Below are positions 35,207 to 44,963 of a DNA stretch of 64,000 nt, one piece after another; the first letter of the stretch is position 1, and the number at the start of each line of letters is the position of its first letter. Origin of the DNA: Paenibacillus profundus (GTDB lineage Bacteria; Bacillota; Bacilli; Paenibacillales; Paenibacillaceae); the NCBI RefSeq assembly GCF_021369635.1, contig NZ_JAJNBZ010000026.1, positions 17,677-81,676 on the forward strand. The letters are read 5' to 3'. The notes under the pieces are model-generated. The model did no database searches. It was given only the letters and a program-made list of their open reading frames with translations, and was not told the origin of the DNA. A program made the position numbers and the translations under genes.

Positions 35207-37444
35207 ATGTCTATAATTGGCGATGTAAAACAAATATGCGACCGATTAGAAAATGGTGGATGGAAGGATTTGTTTCTCAAGCACGGTATGGATATCTCCT
35301 CGCCCGATCTAAGAGGGGAGCTGCTAAGAGAACTGCCGAATATCGATAGAACTATTCCCGGGTTCGAAGATTTTGCATTCGAAGGCATAAGAGGTATCGA
35401 ACCAGGAATACCCGCAAGAAGTCTTTTCTATCATGCACTCGCTTCATCTAATGTCGTGGACGGTTTGACTATCTTCCCTACATTAGCGGATCTTGAAACA
35501 GTGGAAAATCTGGTGTTTGGCATACAGCCCCCTTCATTGAACGAGATACGGCTTCGAGGGCAGAATCATTCGTTGGCGCTGGTCGTTTTTGCTGCTGAAT
35601 ATCGTCCTGCCTCGGAAACTGTTCATGAGAAACACGCGGATATGTGCTTTTCTCGTACAGGAGTGGCTCGAATCGGAACGTTGAAAGCAAAATATGATGA
35701 TTCGATCCGGGGATTTCTTCCATTCGTCGATGAAGAACCGCACTCTATTCGAGTATTGCCGGCACGATACTCCTTGTATATCGCTGCCGAACGCAAAGGC
35801 GAGGCAAGCACGTTCGGACCGATGCGGTTTCAGCCAGAAGACAGCGAGCATACATTCTGGGTTCCTATTCATAAATTGTTCGACGGAACAGAATGCATTC
35901 GTGATTACGATCTCAATGTGGACTTTAAGGCGCACCATGTCAATGAAAAGCTGCGGCGCATCCATCTCGAGTTGGGGAAAAGATACAATACAGGGTGGTC
36001 CGCTCCAGAAATAAACGAGCCGCCATTTATTTTTCACGAAGATATAGCCGATTGGTCACATGAGCCAGCGTATGGTAAAGGAATGCTTGTTCCTGCCGTT
36101 CATGCCGCATTGGTCGAAGAGGCAAAGTATAAGGGCAATACACTCACTTTCATAGTACCGCAAGGCCATGAAAAGTTCTCCACCAGTCTTGAAATTTCTC
36201 CAGAAAACGGACGATGGCGACAAGCTCCGGAATATGTTCACATTCGCCATCGATTAGAGCAGGACGGTACAATTACTAACCTCAATGATAAACATGATCT
36301 TGCCCAAATCATAGACGAGGGTGGATACAGAGCGGTGCATTATATTGATTATACAGCGGACGGATGTATCGAAGCTGCATGTCCCGAACTGGCTTTCGAA
36401 TTTCCTAGATCGGAGGCGGCTTACTCTTTGGTTACGGCGCCTGATTTCTTCCCAAGCTGCGAGCAGGGTGAACTGACAAAATGGTGGATACAGTCCGTGC
36501 CGAATGAGCTTCAAGACGAACTGTGGGAAACGCCTCCATATCCGTTGTCCGATCAACGAATAGCTGCCAACCTTGAATTCAAGACTCCTGACAGGCAAGG
36601 TGGAAGAACCATATTTTCGAAAGACGACAAGACGATGACGGCCATCGTCTCGCTTTTTTATAACTCTCCCGTGCAGCGTTCGACTCATCTTAGTGATTCG
36701 AAAACAACTCGTCACTCTTACTTACCTGATGCAGCATCAGGTATCTTCGCTCCGGGCTGGGATGTAAGTCGCGATCGTGCAAATGATGGAACAGAGTTTC
36801 TGTCCTCTTATGGACTTGGAAGTCCGTTTCCCGAAGATTCCAAGTTATGCGCAGCGTTGAGTACGTTCTGGCCCGCAGTTTCACCCGACGCAGCACGCAC
36901 ATTTGAACCATTTTGGCCGACTGTCAGTCCATTGACGGATGAGGAAATCGGACAAAAAGGAAACCTGCCGTGGGACGGCGTTCCAGGGCCAAAGCAAATA
37001 CCCGAGAGTAAATTGGTCGATTACCATTCGCTGGCTTATTCGGACTATGTCGATCATGCGTTGGATAATAAATTTACGATGGCGCTCACTGGACGGATAG
37101 ATGCGTCGGAATATAAGGCAAGAGTTCTATCGATGGCTTATGCATACCGAGCACTTGATATAACGAATACGGAAAAACGATTATGGAGCGTGCTTTCTTT
37201 CCAGAAAGTCGCGTCAAACGATGAAGAGCTGCAAACTGCCATCGAGCAATCCCGACATCATCTAGGAGGTACCATTTATCGCTTCGTTATATATCGAAGA
37301 GGGAGTGACAATATTGCTCATCCTGATGATTTTCGTAAAATTCGAATCGAGATGCAGGAAGAAGCAACATTATTCGTAAACGGTATCGATGTTCTGCTAA
37401 AGCGAAACAATGGCAATTGGACGCACGTTAGGCCACATGAATAG
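35207..37444 (+). CDS. LodA/GoxA-like CTQ-dependent amino-acid oxidase
   Basis: A 745-residue protein of the LodA/GoxA family, which oxidise amino acids (lysine epsilon-amine, glycine) to release ammonia and H2O2 using a self-derived cysteine tryptophylquinone. Family features: RGIEPGIPARSLFYHALASS near the N-terminus, TAPDFFPSCEQGELTKWW, LPDAASGIFAPGWDVSRDR, and LCAALSTFWPAVSPDAARTF then LTDEEIGQKGNLPWDGVPGP. C548 and W589 are the best candidates for the quinone pair. No signal peptide. ATG 35207 is preferred; 35186 is possible. The gene overlaps the LodB-like gene by 8 bases. Substrate not predictable. Confidence 0.88.
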   Translation: MSIIGDVKQICDRLENGGWKDLFLKHGMDISSPDLRGELLRELPNIDRTIPGFEDFAFEGIRGIEPGIPARSLFYHALASSNVVDGLTIFPTLADLETVENLVFGIQPPSLNEIRLRGQNHSLALVVFAAEYRPASETVHEKHADMCFSRTGVARIGTLKAKYDDSIRGFLPFVDEEPHSIRVLPARYSLYIAAERKGEASTFGPMRFQPEDSEHTFWVPIHKLFDGTECIRDYDLNVDFKAHHVNEKLRRIHLELGKRYNTGWSAPEINEPPFIFHEDIADWSHEPAYGKGMLVPAVHAALVEEAKYKGNTLTFIVPQGHEKFSTSLEISPENGRWRQAPEYVHIRHRLEQDGTITNLNDKHDLAQIIDEGGYRAVHYIDYTADGCIEAACPELAFEFPRSEAAYSLVTAPDFFPSCEQGELTKWWIQSVPNELQDELWETPPYPLSDQRIAANLEFKTPDRQGGRTIFSKDDKTMTAIVSLFYNSPVQRSTHLSDSKTTRHSYLPDAASGIFAPGWDVSRDRANDGTEFLSSYGLGSPFPEDSKLCAALSTFWPAVSPDAARTFEPFWPTVSPLTDEEIGQKGNLPWDGVPGPKQIPESKLVDYHSLAYSDYVDHALDNKFTMALTGRIDASEYKARVLSMAYAYRALDITNTEKRLWSVLSFQKVASNDEELQTAIEQSRHHLGGTIYRFVIYRRGSDNIAHPDDFRKIRIEMQEEATLFVNGIDVLLKRNNGNWTHVRPHE

Positions 37445-38456
37445 AGTCGATGTCGCTATTATTGGCGGCGGCCCGGCGGGGGCGGCGACGGCAATCTTTT
37501 GCGCCGAATCGGGATTAAGCGTCGCGATAATCGAGAGTGCTTCGTTTCCGCGTGATCGGCCTGGAGAATCTCTTCATCCCGGGATTGAACCACTTTTGAA
37601 ACGGCTTGGTGTAGACGGAAAAATTCGTGAAGCGAATTTTGTCCGGCATGAAGGGCATTGGACAAAATGGGATGCGGATTGGTGTTTCGTCCCATTCGGA
37701 GCGGACGATACCGGGCCATGGCGCGGCTTCCAAGCTTGGCGAGCCGACTTCGATGCTATTATGATTCAAAGGGCCGCTGAATTGGGAGTTCAAATGTATC
37801 AACCTTGCCGTGCCATTCGTCCTATCGTAGAACGGAAACGTGTGTCTGGACTCGTGACTTCTGAAGGAGAATTAAGGTCGTCCTGGGTTGTTGATGCTGC
37901 CGGGGGTCATCATTGGCTTGCACGGAAATTGGGACTGCCAATTAAGAAATATTCACCTCGGCTAATCGTCAGGTACGGGTATGTAACAGGGCAATGCCCT
38001 ACTCGCGATCACGCACCAGTCATGGAGTCAGACAGTAGAGGGTGGACTTGGACCGCCAAGGTGCGTCCGAATGTATACCAATGGACACGGCTTGACTTGG
38101 TTCAAGACTGTGCAAGCGAACAAGTCGCTATCCCTAAGGAATATGAAGGCATGAGTGTCTTGGGACGGATTAAAGGAGTGGATGTAACATGGAGAAAGGT
38201 GAAAAAGCCTGCCGGGCCCGGGTATTGGCTCGTCGGTGATGCAGCTTTCATACTTGATCCTGCCTCTTCGCACGGTGTCTTGAAGGCCATCATGTCCGGC
38301 ATGATGACTGCTCATCATATTACAGGGATTGCTACAGGCTCTTTTGATGAAAAAACGGCCTTTCGTGCATACCAGCACTGGTTGGGGGATTGGTTTCATC
38401 ACGACAGAGATCGACTGGAGGAGTTCTATCGGTTGCTGCCATGCTATTCTAATTGA
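37437..38456 (+). CDS. LodB-like FAD-dependent maturation enzyme
   Basis: A 339-residue flavoprotein of the tryptophan-halogenase/GG-reductase-like group. The Rossmann motif VAIIGGGPAGAATAIFCAES is at the N-terminus; WVVDAAGGHHWLARKLGL and the second FAD motif YWLVGDAAFILDPASSHGVL follow. LodB proteins are needed to build the CTQ cofactor of LodA; they are always encoded next to it. ATG 37437 overlaps the lodA-like stop, giving translational coupling. Confidence 0.9.
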   Translation: MNRVDVAIIGGGPAGAATAIFCAESGLSVAIIESASFPRDRPGESLHPGIEPLLKRLGVDGKIREANFVRHEGHWTKWDADWCFVPFGADDTGPWRGFQAWRADFDAIMIQRAAELGVQMYQPCRAIRPIVERKRVSGLVTSEGELRSSWVVDAAGGHHWLARKLGLPIKKYSPRLIVRYGYVTGQCPTRDHAPVMESDSRGWTWTAKVRPNVYQWTRLDLVQDCASEQVAIPKEYEGMSVLGRIKGVDVTWRKVKKPAGPGYWLVGDAAFILDPASSHGVLKAIMSGMMTAHHITGIATGSFDEKTAFRAYQHWLGDWFHHDRDRLEEFYRLLPCYSN

Positions 38457-38609
38457 AAAGAACTGAATGATAGCGATAGGACTAGGGAATTTGGAAAGAG
38501 AAAACGAACCATCGCTAAATCATGGAAAATCAGTTGCCTCTATACATATTCCAACTATGTATTGGTGATCCTAAGAATAAATTCAAAATAAGAAAGGAAG
38601 CAGGATCTA

Positions 38610-40619
38610 ATGATTCGAGAAGTTGACAAAAGGAACTACAGTTATAACAACAACGATAACGAACGAGTTCGTCTAATTAACGGATTTGCCGAAGCTATTT
38701 CTGAAAACATACCAGACACAACCAGTATTAATATATCCAACATAAACCCTATAACTGGTAGTCCGGCTATGGTCACTATCAATAATAATGAAGAATCTGA
38801 TGGTAGATCTTTTATTACTAGAGCTATTGATTATATGCAACATACTTCAGCGGTTTTAAGTTTCTCTCCGGAAACAGGAGTAGCAACAGAAGCGGAATTT
38901 GTTCCGGATCCGAATGTCATAACAACAAGTGCAGGAGTATCAATCGTACATTTACACCAACATTACCGCGGGATCCCTATATTTCAAATGTCGAGAACCG
39001 TACGTTTTTCTGGAAATGGTACGGTTGAAGACATCGTGGGCGATAATGTCATTTTTAATGAAGAAATAAATGTGATGCCTGAAATAGATGTTAACTCAGC
39101 GATAAAAAAGGCTAATGAGTATATGAACTTACATCATCAGGTGGATGAGGACGCGAAAGACGGCTGGGGGCAACCCATTCATCATACGGATTTAAACACT
39201 TCCAGTTATGAACCGAAAATTTTGGTAACTTTTCCTACTGTTGCACGTTATACGGTACTTGATCAAGGTGAATTCGGAGATTATATCCCCGCCAATCTCG
39301 TCATATTTCACCAAAACCCAAACTCAAGGCTAGCTTGGCGTTTTATTATTTCCCTTAAGGAAATGGTTGCACAGTATGAAGTAATTGTTGCAGCTGATAA
39401 TGAACAACCTGGCGAAATTCTTTATTTTAAGCAAATTAGCCGCCACATAAAAGCAAAAGGAAATATATATGAAACAAACCCTGGGGATGGCAGAACTATG
39501 GTCCTTTTTCCGAGACCGTTAATGGACTACCCAGTAAAACCTGTTACGGAATTACCAAGTGATTTCCCCAAGGATTGGGTTAATGAAACAGAGACTATCG
39601 GAAATAGCACTGAGGCTGTATTTTGCGATTCAAATTCTTCAACCTTACAAGTTTGCTCTCCGGCAACACACCTAAATGGCAATGTCGTAAACGGGATGGT
39701 GACATTTGACCCTTCTGATGCAACAGGTAATGATCAGAAAATCTTAAATATTTTCTATTTTTGCAACTACATGCATGATTTCTTTTACATGCTTGGCTTT
39801 GATGAGAAGGCAGGAAATTTTCAAAAAATCAATTCCTCAGGTATAGAAAACGCAGGAGATAGTGTTAGAGCCCGCGCGTATAGTGGGCCTGTATTTGGCA
39901 CAGCCAATATGAGCACTCCTGTAGATGGCCAAAGCCCAATCATGAGAATGGGTATAGTTGCTTCGAACAATCGACATACTGCTTTTGATGCCGATGTAGT
40001 GTTCCATGAATTTACTCACGGAGTAACAAATAGGCTGGCTGGAGGGCCCCTCGATTTTGGGTCGTTGGAACAACCACAATGCAATGGGATGGGTGAGGGC
40101 TGGAGTGATTACTTTGCACTTACCATTCAAAATTATAGCAGAAATGTAGAAAAAGTTGTGACGGGTGCCTGGGTTTCGGGAAATCCGAACGGAATTCGTC
40201 ATTTTAAATACGATGATAATTTCCCTGACCATTTTGGAAAGCTTGGAACTGGGCGGTATCGCGAGGGGAACGAACACGAAATCGGGGAAATATGGTGTGC
40301 AATACTCATGTATATGAACCGTAGATTTGTTGAAAAGTTTGGCAAGGATAAAGGTTATAATTTAGCATGGAGAATCGTCGTCGATGGATTAAAACGCTCT
40401 CGCTCAAATCCAAGTTTTCTTGATGCGCGGAGCGACATACTAAAAGCTTTGGAGGACCTGAAGAATGCAGGAAAAATAAGTGCAGAAGACTATAGTGCAG
40501 CACGTCATAGCGCCTGGAAAACTTTTTCAAAGTTTGGCATGGGACCCAATGCACGCAGCGCTGGAGCTTCTCTTGTTGGCATTGTTGCAGACTTTGAACT
40601 GCCAGAAGACTTGCATTGA
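38610..40619 (+). CDS. Fungalysin-type (M36) metalloprotease, no signal peptide
   Basis: A 669-residue M36 protease. The first 330 residues are a propeptide with FTP/PepSY-like segments (HLHQHYRGIPIFQMSRTVRF, NSRLAWRFIISLKEMVAQYE); the catalytic domain has VVFHEFTHGVTNRL (H466, E467, H470) and GMGEGWSDYFAL (E496), the zinc ligands. Fungalysins are normally secreted, but this starts MIREVDKRNYSYNNNDNERV with no signal. The gene is noticeably more AT-rich than its neighbours, suggesting transfer. M36 is mainly fungal with scattered bacterial members. It lies 150 bases after the LodB-like gene in the same direction. Confidence 0.9.
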   Translation: MIREVDKRNYSYNNNDNERVRLINGFAEAISENIPDTTSINISNINPITGSPAMVTINNNEESDGRSFITRAIDYMQHTSAVLSFSPETGVATEAEFVPDPNVITTSAGVSIVHLHQHYRGIPIFQMSRTVRFSGNGTVEDIVGDNVIFNEEINVMPEIDVNSAIKKANEYMNLHHQVDEDAKDGWGQPIHHTDLNTSSYEPKILVTFPTVARYTVLDQGEFGDYIPANLVIFHQNPNSRLAWRFIISLKEMVAQYEVIVAADNEQPGEILYFKQISRHIKAKGNIYETNPGDGRTMVLFPRPLMDYPVKPVTELPSDFPKDWVNETETIGNSTEAVFCDSNSSTLQVCSPATHLNGNVVNGMVTFDPSDATGNDQKILNIFYFCNYMHDFFYMLGFDEKAGNFQKINSSGIENAGDSVRARAYSGPVFGTANMSTPVDGQSPIMRMGIVASNNRHTAFDADVVFHEFTHGVTNRLAGGPLDFGSLEQPQCNGMGEGWSDYFALTIQNYSRNVEKVVTGAWVSGNPNGIRHFKYDDNFPDHFGKLGTGRYREGNEHEIGEIWCAILMYMNRRFVEKFGKDKGYNLAWRIVVDGLKRSRSNPSFLDARSDILKALEDLKNAGKISAEDYSAARHSAWKTFSKFGMGPNARSAGASLVGIVADFELPEDLH

Positions 40620-40785
40620 AGGAAGAACTCTCGTCTGCGGCAGTGCTTATCATGCAAACCTGAAGATTCGACCGGAAAGGCCTCGCTCGGTTCCTTTTCG
40701 GTCGGGTTCCAGGTCTGCTTGTTGGACAAAAATAAATCGATTGTTGCAAATTTCCCTTCAATAGCACTCTTGCACGCTGCATCCC

Positions 40786-41769
40786 CTAATAAAGGAATCT
40801 CCATAAATAAAAAGTGGCATAGGACTCCCAATTTGTCCATGTTGAAGATAGCTGCAAGATCTCTTCTTTGGTTGGTTTCTGTTCGGTGCCCATAAGATGT
40901 TTGATTGCATTGTGCAGACCGACATCATCAATGGGAAACGCAGAAGGAATTCTCAGACAGCGCATCAGAACATAGTTAGCTGTCCACGGTCCGATTCCCC
41001 GGATACTTACTAGCATCTTTTCCGCTTTTTTATAGTCCCCTGTGGCCAGCAATCGTTTTTTAGTCAGTTTCCCTTCGGCGATCAGTTGGGCTACCCCAAT
41101 GAGATATTCGCTTTTCTTGGTTGTCATTTGCAATACAGCCAAATCGCTAACCGCCAATGCCGCGATTTTATGAGGGGAGGGGAAGATCCAATATTGCTCT
41201 CCATCCAGCTCTACGCTACGACCGAAGTTTTCTACGAGACGCCTTTTTAAGGTATAAGCAAAGGCAAGGTTAATTTGCTGTCCGATGATTCCCCAACATA
41301 ATGCCTCGAATAGATCGGGAATTCCGACATTGCGCAGTCCATAAAACTCACTGACCGCTCTGTGCAGCAATAAATCATTTTTGGCCAAATCATAAAACGG
41401 GCGCAAATCGGTCTCCAAATCAAACCACTCGCTTACATAGCCCGCCACCGCGGCACGAACCTCTTGGCGAGAAGGCGTTGTATTCCCAAAAAAACGGATG
41501 GTAATCACGTTTTCATGTTCCGCGCTAATTTCAATGATTGGCGTTTCCTGACCGATCGGGACAGCTTTGTAGATCCTATGATCCTTAATATGAAACAAGC
41601 ATTCATTAGGGGCGTTAGACAGGTATTTCATATTTTCGGAAAAGCTGAATTCTTTCGGCACAGACAATTTTAATTGTTGCCCGTTATCTTCCCAGGAGCC
41701 TTGCGGAAGACTGGGCACGTCTATTAAATATGGGTCATCCCACTGCGGATTTATCGTATTCCTTTTCAT
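40786..41769 (-). CDS. alkA: DNA-3-methyladenine glycosylase II (AlkA)
   Basis: A 327-residue HhH-GPD glycosylase that excises alkylated purines. The N-terminal AlkA domain precedes ALCWGIIGQQINLAFAYTLK, the helix-hairpin-helix IRGIGPWTANYVLMRCL and the catalytic Asp in FPIDDVGLHNAI. ATG 41769 follows GGGAGG. It is divergent from adaA, as in the B. subtilis alkA-adaAB locus, with a shared 146-base control region where AdaA should act. Confidence 0.93.
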   Translation of the reverse strand: MKRNTINPQWDDPYLIDVPSLPQGSWEDNGQQLKLSVPKEFSFSENMKYLSNAPNECLFHIKDHRIYKAVPIGQETPIIEISAEHENVITIRFFGNTTPSRQEVRAAVAGYVSEWFDLETDLRPFYDLAKNDLLLHRAVSEFYGLRNVGIPDLFEALCWGIIGQQINLAFAYTLKRRLVENFGRSVELDGEQYWIFPSPHKIAALAVSDLAVLQMTTKKSEYLIGVAQLIAEGKLTKKRLLATGDYKKAEKMLVSIRGIGPWTANYVLMRCLRIPSAFPIDDVGLHNAIKHLMGTEQKPTKEEILQLSSTWTNWESYATFYLWRFLY

Positions 41770-41915
41770 AAAAATCCTCCCATTCATATCAATAACATTA
41801 CACTCTTAGTTGTAACACAAAATGATTTTATGCAATTTTGATATCTTGCTTTTATATTCTTAGAAGCGTACATACGGCCATCATTGGGGTTATACTGTGT
41901 GTGGAGGCGAACACG

Positions 41916-42575
41916 ATGAAGAATCAAACAGGGCATGAGTATATGCACATCGCAACTCAAATCGCAAATACTGCAGGTACAGGCGAGGAACGCATAACGG
42001 ATGAAATGTGGCAAGCCATAACGCGAAACGATGCGTCCTACGATGATAAGTTTTTTTACGCCGTAAAGACCACGGGTATTTTTTGCCGGCCGTCTTGCAA
42101 ATCCAAGCCTCCTAATATTGAAAATGTACGTATATTTCAAAGCGCCCAGCAGGCCATGTCAGAACATTTTCGCCCCTGCAAACGATGTAAACCGAGCGGA
42201 CAACGATTGCCTGATGATGACTGGGTGGCTCAAATCACGCAATACATTGACATGAATTACAGTGAAACTTTAACGCTGGAAACACTGGCGGATGTGTGTC
42301 ATGGCAGTCCCTATCATTTGCATCGCACCTTCAAGCGGATCAAGGGAATAACTCCGGTTGAATATATTCAGCGGACGAGAATTGCGAAGGCCATTGAGTA
42401 TCTTGCCACTACGGATAAAGCAATCGCGGAGATTGCCCTCCATGCAGGCATCCCCAACACAGCTTATTTTATAACTTTGTTCAAGAAGAGAACGGGGCAT
42501 ACGCCTACAGACTATCGCAAATTAAACTGTAGCAAAATAACCACGGAGGTGCTGGACAATGAAAGCAAAAAATAA
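41916..42575 (+). CDS. adaA: AdaA: methylphosphotriester transferase and AraC-type activator
   Basis: A 219-residue protein. The Ada zinc domain has YAVKTTGIFCRPSCKSKPPN and HFRPCKRCKP, giving the four cysteines; the first accepts the methyl group. The C-terminal AraC domain (about 115-210) has LTLETLADVCHGSPYHLHRT and IAEIALHAGIPNTAYFITLF. Methylated AdaA activates the adaptive response, presumably its own operon and alkA. ATG 41916 follows GGAGGCG. It overlaps ogt by 17 bases. Confidence 0.95.
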   Translation: MKNQTGHEYMHIATQIANTAGTGEERITDEMWQAITRNDASYDDKFFYAVKTTGIFCRPSCKSKPPNIENVRIFQSAQQAMSEHFRPCKRCKPSGQRLPDDDWVAQITQYIDMNYSETLTLETLADVCHGSPYHLHRTFKRIKGITPVEYIQRTRIAKAIEYLATTDKAIAEIALHAGIPNTAYFITLFKKRTGHTPTDYRKLNCSKITTEVLDNESKK

Positions 42576-43107
42576 TGCTGCGATTTATTGGACTTTGCTT
42601 GTTCATGAACAATGGCACATGCATATCGCTGCAACATCAAAAGGGCTTTGTTACGTAGGTTCTCAGAATAAGCCATATGAAGAGTTATCCCATTGGGTTA
42701 AGAGCCGTTTTCCGAACAGCGTTATGGTGCAGGATGATGAGAAATTACAACCGTATGCGGCTGAATTAATCGAGTATTTCCAAGGGAAGCGCAAGACCTT
42801 TTCAGTGACATTTGATTTTTACGGCACTTCGTTTCAATTAGCCGTATGGAACGCGCTGTGCGAAATTCCGTACGGGCAGACCCAGTCCTACTCCGACATT
42901 GCGAATCACATCCAAAAACCGGCTGCGGTACGTGCTGTTGGAGCTGCTATTGGCGCCAATCCGGTATTAATTACAGTCCCTTGCCATCGGGTAATCGGTA
43001 AAAACGGCGCGCTGACCGGTTATCGGGGCGGTCTGGAAATGAAGACGCAGCTGCTGCAGCTGGAATGTGAAAGCTCGCTCATCGAAGGGAGTCCGCTGCA
43101 TGCCTAA
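42559..43107 (+). CDS. ogt: Methylated-DNA--protein-cysteine methyltransferase
   Basis: A 182-residue O6-alkylguanine suicide methyltransferase (AdaB/Ogt). The acceptor is C142 in VPCHRVIG; LAVWNALCEIPYGQTQSYSD and AVRAVGAAIGANPVLI are the DNA-binding wing. The start lies within the end of adaA and the stop overlaps the next gene by 8 bases, so the genes are coupled. Confidence 0.95.
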   Translation: MKAKNNAAIYWTLLVHEQWHMHIAATSKGLCYVGSQNKPYEELSHWVKSRFPNSVMVQDDEKLQPYAAELIEYFQGKRKTFSVTFDFYGTSFQLAVWNALCEIPYGQTQSYSDIANHIQKPAAVRAVGAAIGANPVLITVPCHRVIGKNGALTGYRGGLEMKTQLLQLECESSLIEGSPLHA

Positions 43108-43813
43108 TCGTCTCGCAGAGCGCATTGCTTCTATGGACTGGAATTCGCTGCAGCTCTCGCTGGACGAGAAGGGTTATGCTGCACTTCCACCTCTATTGGA
43201 CAAAGAGCAGTGTCGTGCAATTATAGATACGTATGATGAGGAATCCAATTTTCGAAGTACAATAGATATGGCCAGATACCGGTTCGGAAGTGGGGAATAC
43301 AAGTATTATCGAGAGCCTCTTCCCGGGTTGTTGCAACAGCTTCGTGTAAGCTTCTACCTTGAACTCGCCAAAACGGCTAATCGTTGGCTGGAACAGCTCG
43401 GGCGTGACGCCATCTATCCGGCCGAGCTGCCAGAATTTCTTGATCAGTGCCGCCAGCAGGAGCAGCTGCGCTCAACACCGTTGATTCTTAAATATGAAGC
43501 AGGCGGATACAACTGTCTGCATCAGGATTTGTATGGAGAAGTTTTCTTTCCATTCCAAGTCGTATTTGCATTGAATCAGAGAGAGACGGATTACACTGGC
43601 GGGGAATTCCTGCTGATGGAGCAAAGGCCGAGGGCGCAAAGCAGGGGACATGTTATTACACTGGAACAAGGAGCAGGGCTTATCTTCCCGACGAATCATC
43701 GTCCTGTTTACGGCTCGCGCGGGTACTATAGAGCTACGCTTCGACACGGCGTCAGTACGATTACATCGGGTATTAGGTACAGTCTGGGTATCATTTTCCA
43801 CAATGCAAAATGA
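43100..43813 (+). CDS. 2OG-Fe(II) oxygenase in the ada operon
   Basis: A 237-residue non-haem iron oxygenase. The ligands are H141 and D143 (CLHQDLYGE), H216 (RHGVS) and R226 (SGIRYSLGIIFH) for 2-oxoglutarate. Its overlap with ogt and control by AdaA make a DNA- or nucleotide-demethylating role likely, comparable to alkB following ada in E. coli; overall sequence is not canonical AlkB as far as I can judge. ATG 43100 has GAAGGGAG 9 bases upstream. Confidence 0.88.
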   Translation: MPNRLAERIASMDWNSLQLSLDEKGYAALPPLLDKEQCRAIIDTYDEESNFRSTIDMARYRFGSGEYKYYREPLPGLLQQLRVSFYLELAKTANRWLEQLGRDAIYPAELPEFLDQCRQQEQLRSTPLILKYEAGGYNCLHQDLYGEVFFPFQVVFALNQRETDYTGGEFLLMEQRPRAQSRGHVITLEQGAGLIFPTNHRPVYGSRGYYRATLRHGVSTITSGIRYSLGIIFHNAK

Positions 43814-43837
43814 GTGTATTCGCAGGGGGATTCGGGT

Positions 43838-44656
43838 GTGAAGAGTGAATTTTTTTACAAATATCCAAAGACGCTTCTTAATAAAGGAACAGGGTTTCTG
43901 TCCGATTATAGCCACTCCCTGAATCCATATACAGGCTGTTCATTTGGTTGTTCATATTGCTATGTGCGTCAAATGCCTGTTTCGATATTCCGTAAGGAGG
44001 AATGGGGGACTTGGGTGGACATCAAGCAGGAAGCGGCCAATATTCTGCGCAAAGAGCTTCGCAGAGCGAAGGAAAAAGGGAAGGTGACTATCTTCATGTC
44101 ATCCAGCACTGACCCATACCAACCCATTGAGCATAAGGAGAAAGTCACCAGATCCTTGTTGGAAGTAATGGTTCAAGATCCACCGGATTTTTTATTTGTG
44201 CAGACTCGAAGTCCATTAGTCCGGAGAGATATTGATCTATTACTTCTATTAAAGGATAGAGTGCGAGTGAGCATGACCGTTGAAACAGACCGAGAAGATA
44301 TACGTAAACATTTTACGCCGGGCGCCCCGCCGATTAGCGCAAGGTTAAAGACACTGCAGCTTTTGACAGATGCAGGTGTGCCGGTACAAGCAACCATAGC
44401 CCCGGTGTTGCCCAGCAGTGAACAGTTTCCGGAAAAATTAAAGAGACTGGTCAGCCGCGTCTGTGTGGATGATTATTTCATGGGAGACGGCAGCGGAGGA
44501 AAAAGAACTAAGAATCTAGGTATATATTCAATGTACGAAGGAATTGGTCTGGAAAAATGGTACGATCCTTCCGCATATCGTATTGTATATGAAAGATTGC
44601 TAAAGGTGTTTTCCAAAGATCAAGTCTATTTGAGTCAGAAAGGCTTTGCGCCTTAA
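43838..44656 (+). CDS. Radical SAM protein of the SPL family
   Basis: A 272-residue radical SAM protein. The cluster motif is CSFGCSYC (C34, C38, C41); FMSSSTDPYQPIE and VSMTVETDREDIRKHFTPGA follow, typical of the SplB/YfkA-like family. Spore photoproduct lyase itself repairs UV thymine dimers; homologues of this short type are uncharacterised. GTG 43838 follows CAGGGGG. It comes 24 bases after the 2OG oxygenase gene, so it appears to be the last gene of the ada operon. Confidence 0.88.
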   Translation: MKSEFFYKYPKTLLNKGTGFLSDYSHSLNPYTGCSFGCSYCYVRQMPVSIFRKEEWGTWVDIKQEAANILRKELRRAKEKGKVTIFMSSSTDPYQPIEHKEKVTRSLLEVMVQDPPDFLFVQTRSPLVRRDIDLLLLLKDRVRVSMTVETDREDIRKHFTPGAPPISARLKTLQLLTDAGVPVQATIAPVLPSSEQFPEKLKRLVSRVCVDDYFMGDGSGGKRTKNLGIYSMYEGIGLEKWYDPSAYRIVYERLLKVFSKDQVYLSQKGFAP

Positions 44657-44690
44657 TAAAAATTGTATCACCCTATTCAGGCTGCGTTTT

Positions 44691-44717
44691 AACACTATCC
44701 TATCAGGATGGTGTTTT
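44691..44717 (+). terminator. Terminator of the ada operon
   Basis: AACACTATCC-TATCA-GGATGGTGTT then TTT. The following 44718-44963 has no gene I can support. Confidence 0.8.
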
Positions 44718-44963
44718 TCATTTATTACGTAATACAATATCGGCCTCCGTGAAGCTATCTACTGAAAATAATTCTTTTTGGGTACATGAAACTACGAATC
44801 GGGTATGGAGCCCTGTTGGTGTCCGCAGTATACTTTTGAAAACAAGCGCTACGCAGCATCATTAATAATCTGGTTGCATGACTGCGGACAAATGGGTGGA
44901 AGAAGAGCCGGTATTGTGGTCGATAGGCAGAGATCATTTTGGAAGAAAAGAATGGTTCTAAGG

